A stretch of DNA of 64,000 nucleotides, from assembly GCF_002158995.1 (NCBI RefSeq), contig NZ_LOHF01000001.1:204674-268673 (forward strand), written 5' to 3'. Position 1 is the first letter of the stretch. The number at the start of each line of letters is the position of its first letter. Shown here piece after piece: positions 7,386 through 13,953 of this stretch. Source of the DNA: Pseudomonas caspiana (GTDB lineage Bacteria; Pseudomonadota; Gammaproteobacteria; Pseudomonadales; Pseudomonadaceae). The position numbers and the translations under genes are program-made. Under the pieces are notes generated by a model that saw nothing but the letters and a program-made list of their open reading frames with translations, searched no databases and was not told the DNA's origin.

Positions 7386-8711
7386 ATGCTGTCAATTCTC
7401 GGTTACGGCATGATCGTAACCTTCATGGCGCTGATCATGACCAAGCGCCTCTCTCCGCTGGTTGCGCTGACCATCGTTCCGATCATTTTTGCCCTTCTCG
7501 GGGGCTTCGGCTCGACGATGGATACGATGATGATCGACGGCCTGAAAAAAGTCGCGCCGACGGCCATCATGGTCATGTTCGCCATCCTGTATTTCGGGAT
7601 GATGTTTGACACCGGGCTGTTCGATCCGGTAATTCGCGCCTTTTTGAAGATCATCAAGGGCGACCCGGTCAAAGCGGTGGTCTTCACCACACTGCTGGCT
7701 GGCATGGTCTCGCTCGATGGTGATGGCTCGACCACCTACATGATCACGGTGACCGCCATGCTGCCGCTGTTCAAGCGCTTGCGTTTGAATCTGTTGGCGA
7801 TGACCTGCGTCATCATCCTTGCCGCCAGCGTTACCAATCTGTTGCCGTGGGGCGGCCCGTTGGCTCGGGCGGCGGCGTCGCTACAAGTGGAAACTTCGGA
7901 ACTGTTCCAGCCAATTATTCCGGCGATGATCATCGGCTTTATCGGGGTTATGTGTCTGGCCTGGTATATCGGCGTTCGCGAGAGGTCGCGTCTGGGCAAA
8001 CTCAGTTTGCCAGATGATGTAGAAGGTTCAGATTTCGATGACGATGCCACTGGAATGCCTGCGATGTCTCAGGAAGACGCCGAGCTACGTCGTCCCAAGA
8101 TGTTCTGGCTCAATGCGGCGCTGACCATTGCGTTAATGGCCGGGCTCGTCATGGAATGGTTACCTTTGGCCATTCTGTTCATGGTCGCGTTCTCGGTCGG
8201 GCTGGTCATTAACTACCCGCATATGGCCGACCAGCGTCGGCGCATCGCTGCCCATGCACCGACAGCGCTGAACCAGATCGCGATCTTTCTTGCTGCGGGG
8301 ATTCTCGCCGGAATTCTGTCCGGTACCGGGATGGTCAACGCCATGTCGGGGAGCTTTCTGGCGATGCTGCCTGAAACCTGGGGGCCCTACATGGCACCGA
8401 TTACCGCGCTGGCCAGTATCCCCGGCACGTTCTTCATGTCCAACGACGCGTTCTATTATGGTGTGCTGCCAGTGCTTGCCAAGGCAGCCGAGGCGTATGG
8501 CATCAGCCATGCCGAGATTGGCCGGGCGTCGCTGATTGGCTCTCCGGTGCATTTGCTGAGTCCGCTGGTGGCCTCCACTTATCTGCTGTGCGGGCTGGCC
8601 GGTGTCGAGTTCAGCGATCATCAGAAATACACCATGAAGTGGGCGTTCGCGCTGAGCTTCCTGATCATGGGCGCGATGGCAGCGACTGGCGCGTTCTCGA
8701 TGTTCCCGTGA
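7386..8711 (+). CDS. CitMHS-family carboxylate:cation symporter
   Basis: 441 residues, about 11-12 membrane segments. The N-terminal 'LTIVPIIFALLGGF', 'GLKKVAPTAIMVMFAILYFGMMFDTGLFDP', 'LDGDGSTTYMIT' and the C-terminal 'NDAFYYGVLPVLAKAAEAYGIS' blocks are hallmarks of the CitMHS group (metal-citrate/proton symport, for example B. subtilis CitM/CitH). Expected function: uptake of a di- or tricarboxylate, perhaps as a metal complex, across the inner membrane. GAGG lies 8 bp before ATG. It lies 124 bp after the SDR in the same direction and is followed by a GntR regulator. The actual substrate may not be citrate, given the neighbouring enzymes. Confidence 0.88.
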   Translation: MLSILGYGMIVTFMALIMTKRLSPLVALTIVPIIFALLGGFGSTMDTMMIDGLKKVAPTAIMVMFAILYFGMMFDTGLFDPVIRAFLKIIKGDPVKAVVFTTLLAGMVSLDGDGSTTYMITVTAMLPLFKRLRLNLLAMTCVIILAASVTNLLPWGGPLARAAASLQVETSELFQPIIPAMIIGFIGVMCLAWYIGVRERSRLGKLSLPDDVEGSDFDDDATGMPAMSQEDAELRRPKMFWLNAALTIALMAGLVMEWLPLAILFMVAFSVGLVINYPHMADQRRRIAAHAPTALNQIAIFLAAGILAGILSGTGMVNAMSGSFLAMLPETWGPYMAPITALASIPGTFFMSNDAFYYGVLPVLAKAAEAYGISHAEIGRASLIGSPVHLLSPLVASTYLLCGLAGVEFSDHQKYTMKWAFALSFLIMGAMAATGAFSMFP

Positions 8712-8766
8712 GCAGCTGGCGCGGGTTGTCAGGATGTCTCGGCAAATGAGCTGTGGTATTTTGGCG

Positions 8767-8792
8767 GGGTCGGCTGATTAAGCCGACCCTTT
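8767..8792 (+). terminator. Rho-independent terminator after the CitMHS gene
   Basis: Perfect 9 bp stem GGGTCGGCT / AGCCGACCC with a 5 nt loop, followed by TTT. It separates the transporter from the GntR gene, whose TACAAT (-10-like) follows at 8796. Confidence 0.65.
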
Positions 8793-8822
8793 GCGTACAA
8801 TCCCCCATCTTCACGAGCGATC

Positions 8823-9806
8823 ATGAACTCTACCGGTGTAGCCTCAGCCCCTGAACACGGCAAGACAAAGCCTCGGATCAAGTCCGATCTGGCGGAGCAA
8901 CTGGCACCGAAAATCGTCGATATGGCGCGCGCTCGATCAATGCGCAGCGGCGACCCATTGCGCGAAGAATCTTTCGCCAAGGAGCTTGGGGTTTCCCGAT
9001 CACCGATTCGCCGCTGTTTTGCCTTGCTCGAAGAGCTGGGTATTGCTCGCCGGGAACAGAATCGCGGTTATTTCCTGACCTGCGACGCTCGAGGGATTGA
9101 TACGGCCAAGCTGCCGTTGGATGTCGATCCTTTTGAAGATTTTTACCTGCGCGTCGTCGATGACGTGCTTAGTGGCGATATCCCCACCTCGTTTTTCGAG
9201 GCGGAACTGCTGCGTAAGTACGATGTGCCTCGCGGTCAGTTACTCAAAGTTCTCAATCGGCTGGCCAACGAAGCGATGATTGAGCGCAAGCCTGGCCAAG
9301 GCTGGGAAATCAACGCGTTTCTGCATGACTCCAGCGCGCATATTCAAAGCTATCGTTTTCGTATGGCGATTGAACCGGCGGCGCTGCTTGAACCTGGTTA
9401 TAAGGTCGACAAGGCCGCTTTTGCCAAGGCAAGGGCGTTACAGCAACAGCTGCTTGATGGTGATATTTTCAGCCTCTCCAGATCGCAGTTGTTCCACATT
9501 AACGCCCAACTGCATGAGCTGATCGTGCGCTGCTCCGGAAATGCGTTTTTTCTTGAGGCCATCCGTCGACAAAACCAGCTGCGCCGCTTCATGGCCTACA
9601 AGGCCAACCTGGATCGTCAGCGTCTGATCATCCAGTCCACCGAGCATATCCAGTTACTGGATTTGATCGAGAGCGGCAAGTGCGAAGCCGCTGCCGGCTT
9701 CCTGCGTCATCACCTTGATATCGTCGGCCGACAGAAGACGGAGAAAGAGGCGCGGGATGAAGCCGAAAAGCGAGCAAGAGAAAGTGCTGCTTCTTCTTCG
9801 GTTTGA
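8823..9806 (+). CDS. GntR/FCD-family regulator with an apparent second winged helix (regulator 1)
   Basis: 327 residues; ordinary FCD regulators have ~220-250. A first GntR winged helix is at ~25-90 ('LREESFAKELGVSRSPIRRCFALLEELGIA...NRGYFL'). A second block at ~95-165 repeats the pattern ('VVDDVLSGDIP...LRKYDVPRGQLLKVLNRLANEAMIE...GWEI'). The FCD ligand domain is at ~175-305 ('RMAIEPAALLEP', 'FHINAQLHELIVRCSGNAFFLEAI', 'STEHIQLLDLIESG'), and the C terminus is charged. FCD domains usually bind carboxylates through a metal site. It is a paralogue of the regulator at 11857-12762. Likely controls the CitMHS/aconitase locus through the TTGT-N18-ACAA sites. Confidence 0.85.
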   Translation: MNSTGVASAPEHGKTKPRIKSDLAEQLAPKIVDMARARSMRSGDPLREESFAKELGVSRSPIRRCFALLEELGIARREQNRGYFLTCDARGIDTAKLPLDVDPFEDFYLRVVDDVLSGDIPTSFFEAELLRKYDVPRGQLLKVLNRLANEAMIERKPGQGWEINAFLHDSSAHIQSYRFRMAIEPAALLEPGYKVDKAAFAKARALQQQLLDGDIFSLSRSQLFHINAQLHELIVRCSGNAFFLEAIRRQNQLRRFMAYKANLDRQRLIIQSTEHIQLLDLIESGKCEAAAGFLRHHLDIVGRQKTEKEARDEAEKRARESAASSSV

Positions 9807-9899
9807 TGATTCACCTCCACCAAGCACCCACAGAAAAGTATTCCAATTCAGTTAGTTGTAGTTTTCTGATGAGATCTGCAGAGGGCTGAGAATCTAGCC

Positions 9900-10580
9900 T
9901 TAGGCCACACCTGCAGGTGCAAGGAGTTCCAGCAACTCCCTCAGCCGTATCACGGCGCTGTCAGGGGTGGTCAGCACCGGCTTTCCGCTTTCTGACCGGA
10001 CTGTTCCAGCCGCACTGGTCATGGAAAACTGCGCAAAGCAGATCACGTCACAGCCTTCAATCGCATTGGCGACATTCGCGATTTTGCGGTCATGGCGTTC
10101 AATGTCCCCATCTTGAAGCGCCTGAAAGGCACCTGCAACAACGTGTGTGGTGATCTGCGGAGGCGTGTCGGCGGCTATTGACGCAGTCTTGAATTCTTCA
10201 AGCATGGGTGCGATGGCCGGTTCGAATGTGGCCAACAGCGCGATACGCGACGCCGAACCAAGCGCACGATCAATCATTGCCTCGTTGGGTTTCAATACCG
10301 GGATTGAGACGGCATGCTTGCAGGCGTCGATAGCGGCACCGAACGCCGAGCAGGTGAAGAGTATTGCGTCTGCACCGGCTGACTCGGCGTATTGGGCCAG
10401 GCTGAGGGATCGCTGTATCAGCGCCTCGGCCAATTCGCCTGTTAAAGACAGATCTTTGGACAGAGAATCATCCAGCAGATTAGCCAGCTGCGCCTCAGGC
10501 CAGTGCCTTTTGAAGGCGTCGGTGATGGGCACAATCGCCAGCGGAGTTGCGTGAATCAGAAAAATACGTGCGCCGGGCAT
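9900..10580 (-). CDS. Aspartate/glutamate racemase-superfamily enzyme
   Basis: 226 residues, the size of Asp/Glu racemase, hydantoin racemase, maleate isomerase and arylmalonate decarboxylase. The first half carries one catalytic cysteine in 'ADAILFTCSAFGAAID' (Cys77); the equivalent second motif reads 'DVICFAQFSM', with Gln (~184) where two-Cys racemases have Cys. A one-Cys enzyme would rather be a lyase, isomerase or decarboxylase of a carboxylic acid than a classical racemase (inference). ATG 10580 has AGGAGG at 7 bp; a GTG lies one codon earlier. Monocistronic, facing the dehydrogenase at 10800, with a 26 bp repeat 41 bp upstream of its start. Catalysed reaction unknown. Confidence 0.8.
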   Translation of the reverse strand: MPGARIFLIHATPLAIVPITDAFKRHWPEAQLANLLDDSLSKDLSLTGELAEALIQRSLSLAQYAESAGADAILFTCSAFGAAIDACKHAVSIPVLKPNEAMIDRALGSASRIALLATFEPAIAPMLEEFKTASIAADTPPQITTHVVAGAFQALQDGDIERHDRKIANVANAIEGCDVICFAQFSMTSAAGTVRSESGKPVLTTPDSAVIRLRELLELLAPAGVA

Positions 10581-10620
10581 CACTTTGCCTCCTGAGCAGC
10601 AAAAATTACGCGTGAGCAGA

Positions 10621-10646
10621 TTGCATATTAACTATATAAAATGCAA
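10621..10646. promoter_or_regulatory. Inverted repeat, site 3 of the 26 bp family (racemase promoter region)
   Basis: TTGCAT-N14-ATGCAA, perfect 6 bp arms, in an AT-rich stretch upstream of the minus-strand racemase-like gene. Confidence 0.5.
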
Positions 10647-10721
10647 TTCTTTGGCGTCCGCCTGCAAGCGGTCTTTTTTGGGATGTAGATGGATTCAACG
10701 AACCCGGGATACTAAGTTTTA

Positions 10722-10747
10722 TTGTATTTTGTGATTCGTAGATACAT
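10722..10747. promoter_or_regulatory. Inverted repeat, site 4 of the 26 bp family (dehydrogenase promoter region)
   Basis: TTGTAT-N14-ATACAT, five of six arm positions paired, 53 bp before the dehydrogenase ATG at 10800. Two such sites in one divergent intergenic region suggest joint control of both genes. Confidence 0.5.
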
Positions 10748-10799
10748 ATCGGAAGCGGTCATCGACATCTCAGCCAATGCAAACAAGAAGGAGAAGGTT

Positions 10800-11870
10800 A
10801 TGCGTATTCTGGTTTTGCCCGGCGACGGCATCGGTCCTGAAATCATTGAATCATCCATGTGTGTGCTCGAGGTCGTGAACGCGAAGTTTGCCCTCGACCT
10901 GACGTTCGACTATGACGACGTCGGTTTCGCCAGCCTGGAAAAGCACGGCACTACGTTGCGTGACGAAACTCTGCTCAAGGCTGGAAATTACGACGGGATC
11001 ATTCTCGGGACTCAATCCCACGCAGATTATCCGGTACCGGAAAAAGGGGGGCGTAACGTGTCGGCCGGTTTCCGGATCGGGCTGGATTTGTACGCCAATG
11101 TTCGTCCGGCACGTACCCGATCGTTCCTGACGTCGAATATGAAGGAAGGCAAGCGCATGGATCTGGTGATCATGCGCGAGGCAACTGAAGGCTTTTATCC
11201 TGATCGCAATATGAGCAAGGGCTGGGGTGAGGTCATGCCCAGCCCTGATATGGCGCTTTCAACCCGCAAGATCACTCGCCATTGCAGCGAACGCATTGCT
11301 CGGCGCGCGTTCGAGCTGGCGATGAAGCGTAATAAAAAGGTTACCGCTATCCATAAAGCCAACAGCTTTCACATGACCGATGGCTTGTTTCTCGAAGCCG
11401 TCCGAACGGTGGCGAAGGAGTTTCCTGACGTCGTGCTCGACGATCTCCTGGTAGATGCGTCCACCGCGCATCTGGTGCGCAATCCGGAACGCTTCGATGT
11501 ACTGGTTGCCACCAATTTCTATGGCGATATTCTCAGCGATCTGGCCAGCGAGTTGTCCGGCAGCCTTGGCCTGGCCGGCTCAATCATGGCCAGTGATGTG
11601 CACTGCGCGGCGCAGGCTCAACACGGCTCCGCGCCGGACATTGCCGGGCAGGACAAGGCCAACCCGGTGTCGATGATTCTGTCGGTGGCCATGCTGTTGC
11701 AGTGGATGGGCGAGCGCCATCAGCACAGCGCTCTGGTCGAGGCCGGCCTGGCGATGGACCGTGCCGTCGATGTGGTGCTGGAAAACCCGGCTACCCGGAC
11801 CTTTGACTTGGGCGGCACTCTGGGTTGCAGAGGGTTTGGTGAGGCTGTGGCTGCGGTCATTCAGGGCTGA
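10800..11870 (+). CDS. Isocitrate/isopropylmalate dehydrogenase-family beta-decarboxylating dehydrogenase
   Basis: 356 residues. Motifs in order: 'LPGDGIGPEI' N-terminus; 'LDLYANVRPAR' (substrate Arg); 'MREATEGFYPDRNM' in the loop that sets substrate choice, which matches neither IPMDH (RELTGG), IDH nor tartrate dehydrogenase exactly; 'IHKANSFHMTDGLF' (catalytic Lys); 'NFYGDILSDLASELSGSLGL' (metal Asp residues, family signature); 'HGSAPDIAGQDKANP' for NAD binding. Reaction type: NAD-dependent oxidation of a 2-hydroxy acid with a 3-carboxylate and loss of CO2. AAGGAG lies 6 bp before the ATG. A linked aconitase paralogue would supply a suitable isomer. It overlaps the 3' end of the opposing GntR gene by 14 bp. 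Leucine biosynthesis is unlikely because leuCD are absent. Confidence 0.85.
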   Translation: MRILVLPGDGIGPEIIESSMCVLEVVNAKFALDLTFDYDDVGFASLEKHGTTLRDETLLKAGNYDGIILGTQSHADYPVPEKGGRNVSAGFRIGLDLYANVRPARTRSFLTSNMKEGKRMDLVIMREATEGFYPDRNMSKGWGEVMPSPDMALSTRKITRHCSERIARRAFELAMKRNKKVTAIHKANSFHMTDGLFLEAVRTVAKEFPDVVLDDLLVDASTAHLVRNPERFDVLVATNFYGDILSDLASELSGSLGLAGSIMASDVHCAAQAQHGSAPDIAGQDKANPVSMILSVAMLLQWMGERHQHSALVEAGLAMDRAVDVVLENPATRTFDLGGTLGCRGFGEAVAAVIQG

Positions 11871-12762
11871 CTGCTGCCTCGGCAAATTGCTGCAACACAG
11901 GTGATTTACGTGCCAGCGAACCGGTCAGGTGGCGTTTCATCAGCTCGGACGCTGCCTGATTGTCTCCCTGTTCCACCAGCGCGATGATCTGCAGATGCTC
12001 CTCGCACTGCTGGTAGTAGCGCTTGCGATCCACCATGGCCCGGTATTCGATCAGGCGTCGCATGTTGTTCATTTGCACCAGCACCATGTGGTACATCGAG
12101 TTGCCGGACATTCTCATCAGCTCTTCGTGAAAACGCATGCCGGTGCGCAACAGCGCATCGGCCGGCAGCGTTTCAATCCCTCCGCGCAATAACTGCTGCT
12201 GCTCACTGCCGAGCTTGCGCAACATCAGTGGATCGTTCTGGAACGTCGGTTCGAGGAGACCGGCAGGCTCGATCAGCAGCCGCAGGTTATAGATCTGATT
12301 CAAGGATTGCCGGGTTTTGGCAACTTCAGAAAAGCGCCAGCCATAACCCGGTTTGGGTTGTGCCCAGCCGACCGTGGCGGCGCGGTTGAGAATGTCGCTG
12401 GCTTGCGCCTTGCTCAACCCATAGCGTTCACGCACGAACGGCTCGGTCACATCCTGCGGGATGCGGTCGTTCAACCAGTCTTCGGACAACTGGTAATAGG
12501 CTTCAGGCTCCTCCAATGCACAAGGCAGAGCAGGGGAGGCGTGCTGCCCAGGCGCAAGAACAAAAAAACCACGATTGGGTTGTTGATCAAGCAGGCCTTG
12601 ATCAGCAAGAGTGACCAGCGCTTCACGAGCCGGTGAGCGCGACACCTGGAATTCATCCGCAATCTTCTGCGCGCTCATGTGGCTGCCCACGGCGACTTCT
12701 CCGCTCTGAATGCGGTGTTGCAGCTGAGTCACGATGCGCTGCACTAATACACTTGATGGCAT
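11857..12762 (-). CDS. GntR/FCD-family regulator with an apparent second winged helix (regulator 2)
   Basis: 301 residues (ATG 12762; a GTG two codons upstream is also possible). First GntR domain at residues ~5-65 ('MSAQKIADEFQVSRSPAREALVTLADQGLLDQQPNRGFFVL'-type pattern), a second winged-helix-like block at ~85-150 ('LNDRIPQDVTEPFVRERYGLSKAQASDILNRA...KPGYGWRF'), then an FCD domain ('LRLLIEPAGLLEP', 'FHEELMRMSGNSMYHMVLVQMNNMRRL', 'CEEHLQIIALVEQGD'). It is clearly a paralogue of the regulator at 8823 with the same unusual double-domain layout. The gene is divergent from a LysR gene, with a 26 bp repeat between them. Probably a co-regulator of the same locus. Confidence 0.85.
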   Translation of the reverse strand: MPSSVLVQRIVTQLQHRIQSGEVAVGSHMSAQKIADEFQVSRSPAREALVTLADQGLLDQQPNRGFFVLAPGQHASPALPCALEEPEAYYQLSEDWLNDRIPQDVTEPFVRERYGLSKAQASDILNRAATVGWAQPKPGYGWRFSEVAKTRQSLNQIYNLRLLIEPAGLLEPTFQNDPLMLRKLGSEQQQLLRGGIETLPADALLRTGMRFHEELMRMSGNSMYHMVLVQMNNMRRLIEYRAMVDRKRYYQQCEEHLQIIALVEQGDNQAASELMKRHLTGSLARKSPVLQQFAEAAVSPE

Positions 12763-12838
12763 TTCCACTACACCGGTTGGTCAGGCTGTTGCCCTCGCAG
12801 GCATTCAAGCCACGCTTCGACGCGGCCGCAAAATAATA

Positions 12839-12864
12839 TTGTATTGTGTTGTGTCGACATACAA
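12839..12864. promoter_or_regulatory. Inverted repeat, site 5 of the 26 bp family (between GntR 2 and LysR)
   Basis: TTGTAT-N14-ATACAA, perfect 6 bp arms, between the divergent GntR (-) and LysR (+) genes. The best match of the set and consistent with autoregulation by GntR 2. Confidence 0.55.
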
Positions 12865-12930
12865 AATGGCGACACGGCACGGCGCGTATTTGTACTCAGA
12901 GTTGAATGTTACCGGCCAAGAGGAATGCCA

Positions 12931-13821
12931 ATGCGATACGACCTGATCAGCCTGGACATTTTCATCAGCGTTGCCGAGGAGCGCAACCTGACCCGTGCGG
13001 CACGACTCAAGCATCTGGCTGTTTCGGCAGTCAGCAAGCGCGTTACCGAACTGGAAGCCCAGGCGGGTTCTGAACTATTGATACGCAACGCACGCGGCGT
13101 CGATCTTACTCCGGCTGGTCAGTCGATGTTGTTCTATGCCCGTCAGCTGAAACAAACCCTCGCCAGCCTGGATAACGAGTTGGGTGACTACGCTTCAGGC
13201 GTCAAAGGCCATGTGCGCATTCACGCCATTACATCCGCGCTTTCTCAGTTCTTGCCGGGCGACATCGCTCGTTTTGTCGCGACCTATCCGCAAATCAAGT
13301 TCGATATCGAGGAGCGGGTAGGTTCGGCCGTTGTGCGTGCAGTCGCCGACGGGCGCGCTGACTTGGGCATCATTGCCGACCATACCTCAGCCCAAGGCCT
13401 GGAAACGACGCCTTATCGGCGTGATGAGTTGACGCTGGTGGTCCCGCAGGGTCATCCGCTGGCCAGCCAAAAGAGCATCCACTTTAGTGAAGTGCTTGAG
13501 CACGAATTTATCGGGCCGCACCTGGAAAGCTCGGTGCACAGCCTGTTGACCAGCGAAGCCGACAAGCTTGGCAAGGCACTGAAGCTGCGAATCCGCATCA
13601 GCAGTTTTGATTGCATGTGCCGAATGGTCTCTAACGGACTGGGACTGGCGATCCTCCCACGCACTGTGCTGCAGCCCTATCTGCGCAGCCACAAGCTCAA
13701 GGCTGTCACGCTCGATGAGCCATGGGCACAGCGCACATTGCTGCTGGCTTTTCGCAAATACGAGGCGGCATCACCGACCTTGAAAACCCTGATCGATAAC
13801 CTGAAACAAACCCAGACATGA
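12931..13821 (+). CDS. LysR-family transcriptional regulator
   Basis: 296 residues. N-terminal LysR helix-turn-helix at 1-60: 'LDIFISVAEERNLTRAARLKHLAVSAVSKRVTELEAQAGSELLIRNARGVDLTPAG', then a periplasmic-binding-like effector domain with 'VVPQGHPLASQKSIHFSEVLEHEFIG'. The start at 12931 follows an AGAGGAA element. It stands upstream of the aconitase-like gene in the same direction and may activate the aconitase-lactonase-MFS-TPP block. The effector is unknown; pathway intermediates are the usual inducers in this family. Confidence 0.85.
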   Translation: MRYDLISLDIFISVAEERNLTRAARLKHLAVSAVSKRVTELEAQAGSELLIRNARGVDLTPAGQSMLFYARQLKQTLASLDNELGDYASGVKGHVRIHAITSALSQFLPGDIARFVATYPQIKFDIEERVGSAVVRAVADGRADLGIIADHTSAQGLETTPYRRDELTLVVPQGHPLASQKSIHFSEVLEHEFIGPHLESSVHSLLTSEADKLGKALKLRIRISSFDCMCRMVSNGLGLAILPRTVLQPYLRSHKLKAVTLDEPWAQRTLLLAFRKYEAASPTLKTLIDNLKQTQT

Positions 13822-13829
13822 GCGAGCAG

Positions 13830-13848
13830 CGTTCTCCGCTGGAGAACG
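13830..13848. terminator. Hairpin after the LysR gene
   Basis: Perfect 8 bp stem CGTTCTCC / GGAGAACG with a 3 nt loop, 9 bp after the LysR stop. No T-run follows, so it may be an attenuating or mRNA-stabilising hairpin instead of a terminator. Confidence 0.35.
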
Positions 13849-13953
13849 AAGGCTTGGTAATACATCAATTTTCATCACAGACGGCCAATTCTAGTATTCA
13901 CCCACCAGCGGTGAGCGAGTGAGCCCTCGAACGACAGCGCGGATATTATAAAA

